In this document: one piece after another, positions 1-6,614 of the stretch
Numbering within the stretch: position 1 is the first letter of the stretch
Layout of the letters: each line of letters begins with the position of its first letter
Origin: CALBLZ01 sp041917855
GTDB taxonomy: Bacteria; Patescibacteriota; UBA1384; CAILIB01
Assembly (NCBI GenBank): GCA_041917855.1
Contig: JAYRWT010000064.1
Span: 1-13,451 of the forward strand
DNA length: 13,451 bases
Direction of reading: 5' to 3'
Program-made: the position numbers and the translations under genes
Notes under the pieces: model-generated
The model's input: the letters and a program-made list of their open reading frames with translations, nothing else
Told to the model about the DNA's origin: nothing
The model's database searches: none

Positions 1-2
1 AC

Positions 3-2486
3 GCTCTTGTCGCACTCGGTCTGCTCTTTGGAAGTACCGGAGCGGCCCATGCTGCGTCTGCTTTTGGTATAACAGCTACTCTAGGCGATCCAATCTCGTT
101 GGGCGACCCCATTGTTGAGTATCCGGATATTCCGCTGATCGATACCGTAGCGCCAACTATCTCTAATTTCAGCATTACTAATGCAGCAAAGTGGGGAAGT
201 AGTTATCAAATTTTAGCGCAACCTAAGCATATCTCCGAAGCTACAGGCCATACTGTGGTAGGCGGTACCGTACAAATGGGCGCCTCATATACTGATAATG
301 AAACGCTCACCAATGTCATAGCCTACCTACCAGGTCGTGGCTTTTTTGGTGATAGTGAATTTTCTCCTCTCCCAACCAATAATGCTACTTGGAATCCAGT
401 GCCACAGGGCCACTACGATATCACCTGGGACACCAAGGCGGGGGTTGATTGGCGCGCTGTCACCGATGGCAACTACCAGTTTAAGTTCCAGGCGCGTGAT
501 CATGGCACCTGGAACGGTACTACTTGGGTACAGAACTATGCTGAAGAGTCGCTGACCGTTACCATAGACAATACTGCCCCATCTGTTGAGTTTATTGGCG
601 CAACACCAGCTGAAGGAGCGCGCGTATCAGGTGCGATTAAGGTGCAAGGGCACTTTTCTGATGCTAATGGCCTGATGAATACAGATATTGGTGTGCACAC
701 CATTGAGTGGGTCTGCCATACCGATTGGCCAGACGGGCTAGATATGAAAAAGGGCTGTGAAGTAGATACTACTAAATACCCAGATGGACCGTACAAATTG
801 GTCATGCAGGGCAGGGATAAGGCGGGTAACGAAACCCAGGTATACCGTAACATCATTATTGATAACGTATCGCCAGACAAGCCAGTGCACCTTACGCCTG
901 CTTCACTAAGCTTTGCGCAACCATCCGCTACTCAGCATTTTGATTGGAGCGACGTGCCAAGTGACGAGGGTGAGGGAACAAAAAACATCTACGTGTTCCG
1001 CGCTACCTATAATGACTCCGGCTGTCATACGGTAGACGGAATGTTGGTAGACCCAGTGGTGTACCAAAAGACTGCAACATCCGACTTTAGTATGAGTACT
1101 GAAGAAGGGATGTACTGCTGGCAGGTTGCTACGCTGGCCGAAGGTGGCAAAATGTCAGATTGGACCACTCCGTGGGTGCTGTACGTAGACGCTACTCCGC
1201 CTTCGCTTCCTGTACACTTGTGGCCTGCAAGTGGGGCGGTAATGCAAAGCGCGGCGCTTACCCACATTGATTGGACAGACTCTGAGGACACACTGCCAGT
1301 TCCTTGGGCAGATGCACTTGCTAGCACTGTGCACTATTTCTATGAGTCATCACTCTCTCCAAATACGCAAGAAGATGGCTCGTTCACTACCCCAATCTAC
1401 GTTTCAGGGGCACTCACAACCTCGCAGATTCCAACACCTGGCACGCCAGAGGGAACCTACTTTTGGCATGTACGTGCAGTAGATGAGGCGGGCAACTCTA
1501 CACAGTGGACAAGTGCCTGGACTGTGACCGTAGATGACACGGCTCCACTGCCTCCAAACTTGATCGCGCCAGTGGATGGTAGTTTACACGATGGCTCTAG
1601 CATTACGTTTGGCGCGCTTAGTTCAGCAGCGGTTACGCGCTTTGAGTTTGAGTTCTGTGCTGTTGATCCAGGGGATGAAGGAGCTGCCTGCGAAAACGTA
1701 ATTGCTACAGCGCAGGAAGAAACTGGTGCGCATGTTATGAGCAATCCAAGCAGCGGACACTTCTGGTGGCGTGCGCGGGTAAAGGATGCTGCCGGTAATT
1801 GGAGCGGTTGGAGTACCTCTTTTGAGCTCACTGTTGATGCTGATCGGCCCGTTGTCACACTCTCTACTCCAGCTGTGGGTAGTGGTGGTCTTACTAGTGT
1901 TACACTAACTGCTCTCGATAGTGGCACCGGCCTAAGCGCAGCGCAGTACCGAGTATCGGTTGCTGGCTCAGCCTTTGGCTCTTGGACTTCTGTAACTACT
2001 AACAGCTCGGGTCAGGCCTCTATTATCCTTGGCCCACTCGATCCAGGACTTTACACCGTGCAAGGCCGTGCTCTAGATTTGGCTGGCAACGAGAGTGATA
2101 TCGCTGCAAAAGAGTTTGCCGTGATTGCTCCAACGCCTTCGCCAACCCCAACACCAAGTCCCTCACCAGTTGCGGTTGCGTCTACGCCAACACCTACGAC
2201 TACTCCAGCCCCAACCCCAACGGCTACTCCGGGTACGGGTGGGCAGCAAGGTTCTGGAGGAGCCAGCACACCTAGTCCAACTCCAGATGTACGAGCGAAT
2301 CAGTCAGAAGTTACTCCTCCAACACCTACCCCAAGCATCGCTCCTGAATCTGGTGAAGTGCAAGGCACTTCGACTACAGGAAGTTGGACCGATCGTTGGC
2401 ACTGGCTGCTGCTTGGCTTACTCGCCTTCTTCTTCCTTTGGTTCTTTATAGCCAAACGACGCAGAGACGAAGAGCAGAATAGGTAG
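3..2486 (+). CDS. Surface-anchored Ig-like repeat protein (5' partial)
   Basis: The frame is open from the left window edge, so the first TTG/ATG visible inside it is not the start. The first visible residues form the end of a signal peptide (hydrophobic ALVALGLLFG, then AAHA|AS, an Ala-X-Ala signal peptidase I site). The mature protein has about 700 residues of beta-rich modules. Their edges are marked by a repeated D-x-x-x-P motif (DNTAP at 567, DNVSP at 861, DATPP at 1188, DDTAP at 1533, DADRP at 1836), giving modules of 98-115 residues with the internal signature (R)xxDxAGN, typical of bacterial Ig-like/FN3-like extracellular domains. Several modules carry cysteine pairs. A Pro/Thr/Ser-rich stalk (about 2130-2350) leads to one C-terminal membrane helix and a basic tail (AKRRRDEE). 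There is no clear LPXTG. This is probably a cell-surface adhesin or stalk protein; the ligand is unknown. Confidence 0.85.
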   Translation, partial: ALVALGLLFGSTGAAHAASAFGITATLGDPISLGDPIVEYPDIPLIDTVAPTISNFSITNAAKWGSSYQILAQPKHISEATGHTVVGGTVQMGASYTDNETLTNVIAYLPGRGFFGDSEFSPLPTNNATWNPVPQGHYDITWDTKAGVDWRAVTDGNYQFKFQARDHGTWNGTTWVQNYAEESLTVTIDNTAPSVEFIGATPAEGARVSGAIKVQGHFSDANGLMNTDIGVHTIEWVCHTDWPDGLDMKKGCEVDTTKYPDGPYKLVMQGRDKAGNETQVYRNIIIDNVSPDKPVHLTPASLSFAQPSATQHFDWSDVPSDEGEGTKNIYVFRATYNDSGCHTVDGMLVDPVVYQKTATSDFSMSTEEGMYCWQVATLAEGGKMSDWTTPWVLYVDATPPSLPVHLWPASGAVMQSAALTHIDWTDSEDTLPVPWADALASTVHYFYESSLSPNTQEDGSFTTPIYVSGALTTSQIPTPGTPEGTYFWHVRAVDEAGNSTQWTSAWTVTVDDTAPLPPNLIAPVDGSLHDGSSITFGALSSAAVTRFEFEFCAVDPGDEGAACENVIATAQEETGAHVMSNPSSGHFWWRARVKDAAGNWSGWSTSFELTVDADRPVVTLSTPAVGSGGLTSVTLTALDSGTGLSAAQYRVSVAGSAFGSWTSVTTNSSGQASIILGPLDPGLYTVQGRALDLAGNESDIAAKEFAVIAPTPSPTPTPSPSPVAVASTPTPTTTPAPTPTATPGTGGQQGSGGASTPSPTPDVRANQSEVTPPTPTPSIAPESGEVQGTSTTGSWTDRWHWLLLGLLAFFFLWFFIAKRRRDEEQNR

Positions 2487-2507
2487 GTATCCGAACTAGT
2501 TCAAGCA

Positions 2508-2537
2508 AAAATTGCTCCCAGAAACGGGAGCAATTTT
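2508..2537 (+). terminator. Rho-independent terminator after the surface protein gene
   Basis: A 12-bp perfect stem (AAAATTGCTCCC at 2508-2519, loop AGAAAC, complement at 2526-2537) ends in TTTT. The A-run on its left side makes it plausible in both directions. The right arm can also pair with the following bases (GGAGCA 2527-2532 with TGCTCC 2537-2542), so two exclusive hairpins are possible. The next promoter starts directly after it. Confidence 0.8.
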
Positions 2538-2563
2538 GCTCCTAGAGCCATTTTTGCTACAAT
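2536..2563 (+). promoter_or_regulatory. Extended -10 promoter of glpX
   Basis: TGCTACAAT (TG at 2555-2556, TACAAT at 2558-2563) is a good extended -10 element. A weak -35 candidate, TTGCTC at 2536-2541, lies 16 bases upstream inside the end of the preceding terminator. Transcription would begin near 2570, leaving a leader of about 15 bases. Confidence 0.55.
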
Positions 2564-2584
2564 TTCTTTTGCTGGTGATAAGAA

Positions 2585-3673
2585 ATGATTCGAATAATTG
2601 AAAACTTTGGTGACAGTAAGGAAGTCCTGATTCGCTCATCGATTCTGATGTTGGCCGTATCTGATGCAGCTCTGGCTGCCAGTGCCTTTAGGGGTAAGCG
2701 AGATGGTAAAGGTGCAGACGGAGCAGCTACAACCTGTCTTCGCGAAACCGCTGGAAAGCACGCTAACGCCTTTGGCATGCGACTGGATGTGGTCACAAGT
2801 GAGGGCGTGCGCGATGAAGCTCCTATGTTGCACATCGGTGAACGCATTGGTGCTGATAAGGATCAGGTTGACTGTAGACTAGCGGTCGATGCTGTAGAGA
2901 ACACAAACGCGTGCAAGCTAGGTTTGCCTGGTGCGGTGTGTGTTTTAGCTTATGCAATCGATGGCGAAGGAGAGCTGCGAGGTTGTCCTGATAGCTATCT
3001 AGACAAGTTCGCTACATCGCGTGAAATAGACCATGCTTTAAGGAGGTTCAGAGTTGATCGCATACGCCCGCAAGGTTATAGCGGTAACCTTGACCCGGAC
3101 GTACCTTGGCTTATCCAGCCAAAAGCGGAGGTGATCAAGTTTGCTGCGGCGGCACTAGCTAGGCCAGCAGAAATGATTCGGGTGGAAATCCTTGATCGAG
3201 AACGCAACGGTCAATACATCGAAGATTGTTTACGAGCAGGCGCTCAAGTTTCACATATCCAAGATGGAGATATCCTGAGCGTCTTCAAGGTCTGCAGTGA
3301 CCCACAAGATCACGAACTTGATTTTCTTTTCGGTATCGGCGCTGCCCCAGAGGGGGTCATTGGCGCAGCCATAGCTCGTGCAATGCGTGGGTGCTTTGAG
3401 GCAAGAGTTGCTGTCGATCACCTAACGCCCGAGATTCAGGCAGGAGTACTGCAGGGTTTTCTGCAGGCTGGATTTGATCCTAGCAAGGTCTATGCAGCCG
3501 ATGAGCTTGCGTCAGGAAATGTTGGCTTCATTATGGCTGCCATCACTGATGCTGGCACTATGCGAGGTGTGCGGTACCTGAGCAATGGTGATATCCGCGT
3601 TGACCTTTGTCACGGCAGAACCAGAACTGGTCGCTGGCACCAAGAAACCTGTAACATCCCCACGGTTGCGTAA
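2585..3673 (+). CDS. glpX: Fructose-1,6-bisphosphatase, class II (GlpX family)
   Basis: The enzyme hydrolyses fructose 1,6-bisphosphate to fructose 6-phosphate in gluconeogenesis; it is cytosolic and metal dependent. The 362-aa protein aligns by eye with E. coli GlpX over its length: D40 before ADGAA (44-48), E73-G-x-x-D77-E-A-P-M-L, the D102-A-V-E105-N-T107 loop that replaces the usual DPIEGT, and GIGAAPEGV (250-258) with E256. The metal and catalytic acids known from the family (equivalents of D33, E57, D85, E88, T90 and E213) are all present. Two near-invariant neighbours are changed: GEGEID is SEGVRD, and the P and G of DPIEGT are A and N. It is divergent but probably active. The start ATG at 2585 has only a weak ribosome binding site. 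It stands alone between terminator-like hairpins, so it is likely monocistronic. Confidence 0.88.
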   Translation: MIRIIENFGDSKEVLIRSSILMLAVSDAALAASAFRGKRDGKGADGAATTCLRETAGKHANAFGMRLDVVTSEGVRDEAPMLHIGERIGADKDQVDCRLAVDAVENTNACKLGLPGAVCVLAYAIDGEGELRGCPDSYLDKFATSREIDHALRRFRVDRIRPQGYSGNLDPDVPWLIQPKAEVIKFAAAALARPAEMIRVEILDRERNGQYIEDCLRAGAQVSHIQDGDILSVFKVCSDPQDHELDFLFGIGAAPEGVIGAAIARAMRGCFEARVAVDHLTPEIQAGVLQGFLQAGFDPSKVYAADELASGNVGFIMAAITDAGTMRGVRYLSNGDIRVDLCHGRTRTGRWHQETCNIPTVA

Positions 3674-3690
3674 CCCGCACCCTATGATGC

Positions 3691-3718
3691 ATGGCTCTCT
3701 CCACCCGGAGGGAGCCAT
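3691..3718. terminator. Strong hairpin after glpX, probable terminator without T-run
   Basis: A 12-bp stem with one G-T pair (3691-3702 with 3707-3718) closes a 4-base loop. It lies 18 bases after the glpX stop and immediately before the next promoter. Neither strand has a clear T-run after it, so termination would be weak or factor-dependent. Its first ATG is in frame with the following gene, but it belongs to the stem rather than to a gene start. Confidence 0.5.
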
Positions 3719-3720
3719 CG

Positions 3721-3729
3721 TGTTACACT
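3721..3729 (+). promoter_or_regulatory. Extended -10 promoter (leaderless geometry) of the hydrolase gene
   Basis: TGTTACACT: TG at 3721-3722, hexamer TACACT at 3724-3729, then six bases to the ATG at 3736. Transcription would begin at or within a base of the start codon. Confidence 0.6.
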
Positions 3730-3735
3730 AAAGCA

Positions 3736-4491
3736 ATGAAGCTCCCATTTGTTGTGCCGCGCAAAGCAAAAATTACCGGTCTAGTACTGTTGGTACTCCT
3801 AGTTTTAGGAGTTATTTTTGTGGCGTGGGCCACTCATGCTGCCCCAGCTGAGCAACAGATGCTCAAACAAGCGCAAGACGAGCCATCGGTAGAAATTGTT
3901 ATGGGTAAACGCTCGATTACGATACAGCCCAAAAACCAATCGCCAACCACTGGTCTCATCTTTTACCCTGGGGCAAAGGTTGCGCCTGAGGCCTACGTGG
4001 CCAAACTCAGCGCTGTTGCGCGTCGGGCAAATATTGCCATCGTTATTGGCAGGCCTATGTTTAATCTTGCGATTTTCTCGATTAACCAAGCAAATGATCT
4101 CAAGTCAGCGCTGCCATCGGTTACAACTTGGTACATTGGTGGACACTCCTTAGGTGGCGCAATGGCTTGCCAGTACGCCGAAAAGCATCAGTCTGAACTT
4201 GCCGGTGTCATGCTCTTTGCCAGCTACTGCGCCGTAGATATCTCGCGTACCAGTCTAAAGGTTCTTAGTATTTCGGGGGCGAATGATGGCTTAGTTACCC
4301 AAGCTAAACTCGACGAATCACGCTCAAATCTTCCAGAAAATGCCTACACAGTGGCTGTGCCAGGTATGAATCACGCTCAGTTTGGTGACTACGGTGCGCA
4401 AGAAGGCGATGGAGTTGCCGCGGTAGCTGATGAAGTTGCAGCAACAGCAATGTCTAGTACAGTTGCAAACTTTCTTTCTCCCCAACCCTAG
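3736..4491 (+). CDS. Membrane-anchored alpha/beta hydrolase
   Basis: The 251-aa protein has a basic N-terminus (MKLPFVVPRKAK), one hydrophobic segment (about 14-31) and the sequence ATHAAP, so it is anchored to or exported across the membrane with the catalytic domain outside. The alpha/beta-hydrolase core is clear: GLIFYPGA (strand and oxyanion region, 73-80), nucleophile elbow GGHSLGG with S138, acid D184 in SGANDGLV, and H213 in PGMNHAQFGDYG. The substrate cannot be told; carboxylesterase or lipase-like activity is the generic expectation. I chose the ATG at 3736 over the in-frame ATG at 3691 because the latter lies in a hairpin upstream of the -10 element, and the protein then begins like a normal signal anchor. 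No good terminator follows. Confidence 0.85.
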   Translation: MKLPFVVPRKAKITGLVLLVLLVLGVIFVAWATHAAPAEQQMLKQAQDEPSVEIVMGKRSITIQPKNQSPTTGLIFYPGAKVAPEAYVAKLSAVARRANIAIVIGRPMFNLAIFSINQANDLKSALPSVTTWYIGGHSLGGAMACQYAEKHQSELAGVMLFASYCAVDISRTSLKVLSISGANDGLVTQAKLDESRSNLPENAYTVAVPGMNHAQFGDYGAQEGDGVAAVADEVAATAMSSTVANFLSPQP

Positions 4492-4516
4492 ATTGGATCG
4501 ATAGCTACACCAGGGC

Positions 4517-4544
4517 TTGATGTCTGTGTAGCGTAGTGTAAGAA
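4517..4544 (+). promoter_or_regulatory. Putative promoter of the basic mini-ORF/RNA
   Basis: TTGATG at 4517-4522, a 16-base spacer and TAAGAA at 4539-4544 resemble -35 and -10 boxes. Transcription would begin near 4551, just before two small hairpins (ACCAC/GTGGT around 4552-4566; CCGC-TTAG-GCGG at 4567-4578). Confidence 0.4.
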
Positions 4545-4589
4545 TAGTAGAACCACCCTGGGTGGTCCGCTTAGGCGGTGTGAGGGAAT

Positions 4590-4694
4590 ATGGCAAAAGC
4601 TAGAAGGTACAGAAAAGGGGGAGGCACCAAGCATCCCAGAAAGCGGCACAATCGACGGGGAGACCCAAAGACTGCCTGCGGCTCACGAAACTAG
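4590..4694 (+). CDS. Candidate 34-aa highly basic small protein
   Basis: ATG at 4590 follows a Shine-Dalgarno-like GAGGG (4582-4586) by 3 bases, and the frame runs 34 codons to TAG. The product begins MAKARRYRKGGG and contains KHPRKRHNRR; about a third of its residues are Arg or Lys, and His, Gly and one Cys are also present. Such composition is typical of RNA-binding or small ribosome-associated proteins, but I do not recognise a family: it does not match bL34, bL36, bTHX or bS22 as I know them. AGA/AGG arginine codons are used more than in the neighbouring genes. It lies in a 323-base gap with promoter-like boxes upstream and hairpins downstream. The alternative is that this is a structured non-coding RNA and the frame is accidental. 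Confidence 0.4.
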   Translation: MAKARRYRKGGGTKHPRKRHNRRGDPKTACGSRN

Positions 4695-4716
4695 CCTGAA
4701 TACGTAAAGCCATAGC

Positions 4717-4739
4717 AAAAAAAGGCGTTTTTACGCCTT
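4717..4739 (-). terminator. Rho-independent terminator of the serine hydrolase operon
   Basis: Read on the minus strand: AAGGCGT, loop AAAA, ACGCCTT, then a T-run that extends the stem's last Ts (the plus strand shows seven As at 4717-4723). The 7-bp stem with its U-tract lies about 75 bases after the stop of the gene at 4815. Confidence 0.8.
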
Positions 4740-4740
4740 C

Positions 4741-4791
4741 GCAAGACTCGATCTTGCTTCATACGGACTCTCAACAGTGTTGGGGGTCCGT
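4741..4791 (+). other. Two further hairpins between convergent genes
   Basis: GCAAGA-CTCGA-TCTTGC (4741-4757) is a 6-bp hairpin. ACGGAC...GTCCGT (4763-4791) extends to 13 continuous base pairs with a 3-base loop if two G-U pairs are allowed. On the opposite strand those G-U pairs become A-C mismatches, so the structure favours a plus-strand RNA. No T-run follows. The function is unknown. Confidence 0.45.
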
Positions 4792-4814
4792 GCTCTATAT
4801 CTGCATTTAGCTAA

Positions 4815-5879
4815 CTATGCTCGTATACGCCGTGCTTCTTGCAGAACCATGGTTCCAATAGCTTGACGTAGACTGGTAATGCCATCCGCACCACCTCGCA
4901 CGGGATAGGTTCGATTACTTAAAATTACCCAAGCTACATCTAGGCTGCGATCAATTGCAACTAGCGTGCCAGTAAAACCGGTTTTTCCTGCGGTTTGCAG
5001 TGTGCACGCTTCACCCAGCAGTGATGGAGCATTCAGTACCCAAGATAAGCCAACCGCTTGCTCTAGATGCGGTGTATGGTTGCTGAAGATAGTATCAACA
5101 CCCTTGGTGCTGAGCAGGCGCTGCCCAAGGAGGCAGCCATCGCCCAGGAGCATTTCCATAATGGTAAGGAGATCGCCGGCAGTACTGAACAGTCCTGCAT
5201 GACCCGGAATCTCGCCACAGGCTTGCAGGCAGGCTGCGCTTTCGTCATGCACAACACCAGTTTGATGATTTAATTCTGACGGAACAACTTGGGTCCCAGC
5301 TGGTAGCTCAAGTGGCGCAAAGGTGGTGCTTTGCAGGGCCAGCGGATCGGCAATTTTTTCTTGGAAAACTTGATCAAGTCGCTTACCATACAGACGCTCT
5401 ATGCAGAGGCCAAGCAGGTAGCTCGGTAGGTTGGTGTACAGAAATCTTTCGCCCACTGGCGCTCCCAAGGAGGTACTAAAAATTGCCTGATGGAGCTGTT
5501 CGTAGCCTGCATGCTTGTTATCACCGAAGGCTGGGCTGCATACGGTGTAGGTAAAGAGATGTCGTGCCAAAATTTTGTTAGCATCGGACATACTAAGCTC
5601 TGGAACAAGTGAAATGACAGGTGTATCTAAGCTCAGCTTGTCTTCGTCAAGCAACATAGCGCCCAGCAGGCCAGTTGGGAATACTTTGGTAACCGAGGCT
5701 AGGTCAAATACCGCCTCTTCTCTTATGGCCGGCGCATCTACACTGTAAGTTTCTGAGCCGACTACCACAATGCTACGCTCACCATTCGGCAAGATTACAC
5801 CAATCACTACTCCAGGAGCTACTTTATCTACGACTGCCTGGTGGGCAACTGCACGCAATCGTGTACTAAAATCGCTCAT
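4815..5879 (-). CDS. Serine hydrolase of the beta-lactamase/PBP4B (YfeW-like) family
   Basis: The 354-aa penicillin-binding-protein fold has S62-V-T-K65 (SxxK, nucleophile S62), Y148-T-N150 (YxN), and K299-T-G in AGKTGFTGT (third motif). The stretch from VHDESAA to GHAGLFSTAGDL (about 210-236) is characteristic of the YfeW/PBP4B group of beta-lactamase-related hydrolases. The family includes DD-peptidases and esterases, so peptidoglycan peptide hydrolysis is likely but unproven. There is no signal peptide (MSDFSTRLRAVAHQ), so a cytosolic location is inferred, which is odd for a wall enzyme. I chose ATG 5879 over the longer in-frame start at 5939 because it forms an ATGA overlap with the stop of the upstream SanA-like gene, indicating translational coupling. 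A terminator follows at 4717-4739. Confidence 0.85.
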   Translation of the reverse strand: MSDFSTRLRAVAHQAVVDKVAPGVVIGVILPNGERSIVVVGSETYSVDAPAIREEAVFDLASVTKVFPTGLLGAMLLDEDKLSLDTPVISLVPELSMSDANKILARHLFTYTVCSPAFGDNKHAGYEQLHQAIFSTSLGAPVGERFLYTNLPSYLLGLCIERLYGKRLDQVFQEKIADPLALQSTTFAPLELPAGTQVVPSELNHQTGVVHDESAACLQACGEIPGHAGLFSTAGDLLTIMEMLLGDGCLLGQRLLSTKGVDTIFSNHTPHLEQAVGLSWVLNAPSLLGEACTLQTAGKTGFTGTLVAIDRSLDVAWVILSNRTYPVRGGADGITSLRQAIGTMVLQEARRIRA

Positions 5880-6523
5880 AGTGGTCCTTCGTATTTCCCA
5901 AGAAAAGTTGGTTCGGGCTGCTGTACTTCTACCTCCCACCAGGCCTTAAAGGTGGCCAAAAACTCTCGGATTGTATATGGCAAACGTGTGTCTGGATACT
6001 TAGAAAAATCTTCAATAGCTACTCCCACTGCGTCTATGCCCGCTTTTCGGCATGTGTAGAGCGCGCGGTACAGGTGGTACTGCTGAGTTACGAGTACAGC
6101 GTTATCTACGCCGAAAATCTGACGGGCTCGGTAGCAGCTTTCGTAGGTGCTGAATCCGGCATGATCTAAGCGAATATCAGCCTGCGGCACACCTGCTTCA
6201 AGGGCTGCTTTTTCCATAGCGGCAACTTCATTGTAATCAGGTGAGCCGTTATCACCTGTCATCAAAATTTTAGCTACAGTACCGCGCTTATATAGAGTAA
6301 TTGCGGCATTTACTCGGTCTTGCAGAAATGGGGAGAGGGAGCCGTCAGGCCTTACCGAGGCACCAAAGACAAGGGCTACACGCTTCTGAGGCACGCGCTC
6401 CTGTGGGAAAATATAACCACCTACCGAAGCTCGCATAGATAAGAAAATTGCTCCACCCCAAACTAGGCAGAGCAGAGTGAGTGGTAGGATGAGTCGAACA
6501 AGCGTCTTGAGGAAATTGTTCAC
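5876..6523 (-). CDS. SanA/YdcF-like (DUF218) membrane protein
   Basis: The 215-aa protein has an N-terminal membrane helix (about 8-30) and a DUF218 domain: VALVFGASV, LMTGDN, EAGVPQADIRLDHAGFSTYESCYRARQIFG and VTQQYHLYRALY. This order matches E. coli SanA (vancomycin exclusion at high temperature) and the wider ElyC/SanA/YdcF family, which is linked to envelope integrity; its chemistry is not firmly known. The frame stays open to an ATG at 6589, but that extension would read through the previous gene's terminator. GTG 6523 is preferred: it gives a normal signal anchor (VNNFLKTLVRLILPL) and lies 7 bases after a -10 element. The stop overlaps the serine hydrolase start (ATGA), so the two are one operon and probably act on the same envelope process. 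Confidence 0.87.
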   Translation of the reverse strand: MNNFLKTLVRLILPLTLLCLVWGGAIFLSMRASVGGYIFPQERVPQKRVALVFGASVRPDGSLSPFLQDRVNAAITLYKRGTVAKILMTGDNGSPDYNEVAAMEKAALEAGVPQADIRLDHAGFSTYESCYRARQIFGVDNAVLVTQQYHLYRALYTCRKAGIDAVGVAIEDFSKYPDTRLPYTIREFLATFKAWWEVEVQQPEPTFLGKYEGPL

Positions 6524-6530
6524 TGGTTGA

Positions 6531-6539
6531 AGTGTAGCA
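6531..6539 (-). promoter_or_regulatory. Extended -10 promoter (leaderless geometry) of the sanA-like operon
   Basis: The minus strand reads TGCTACACT, then seven bases, then GTG at 6523. The TTTTTGCTACA context is the same as at the glpX promoter, and the Ts are also the tail of the upstream terminator. Confidence 0.6.
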
Positions 6540-6574
6540 AAAACAAGAGCCCACTGCAGGTAACTGCGGTGGGC
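6538..6574 (-). terminator. Rho-independent terminator of the unknown secreted protein gene
   Basis: The minus strand has GCCCAC and GCAG paired with CTGC and GTGGGC (one A-C mismatch, loop TTAC), followed by TCTTGTTTTT. It lies about 40 bases after the stop of the gene at 6615 and directly abuts the next gene's -10 element. Confidence 0.75.
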
Positions 6575-6614
6575 CTTGAGCTGTGTCACGGTAGGTGTAC
6601 ATTACTAGCTCGCG

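Noticed and set aside
3691..3735. Longer N-terminus of the alpha/beta hydrolase from ATG 3691
   Set aside because: That ATG forms part of a 12-bp hairpin and lies upstream of the -10 element; the shorter start gives a normal signal anchor.
4551..4800. tmRNA, RNase P RNA or SRP RNA in the structured gap
   Set aside because: None of the conserved cores I know for these RNAs (tmRNA T-loop and tag end, RNase P GAGGAAAGUCC and 3' ACAGAA regions, SRP domain IV GGAAGGAAGCAG) is present.
5880..5939. Longer N-terminus of the serine hydrolase from 5939
   Set aside because: It would overlap the SanA-like coding region by about 60 bases; ATG 5879 makes a typical ATGA coupling and fits the domain start.
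6524..6589. Longer N-terminus of the SanA-like protein from ATG 6589
   Set aside because: The extension would cover the terminator of the preceding gene and its own -10 element.
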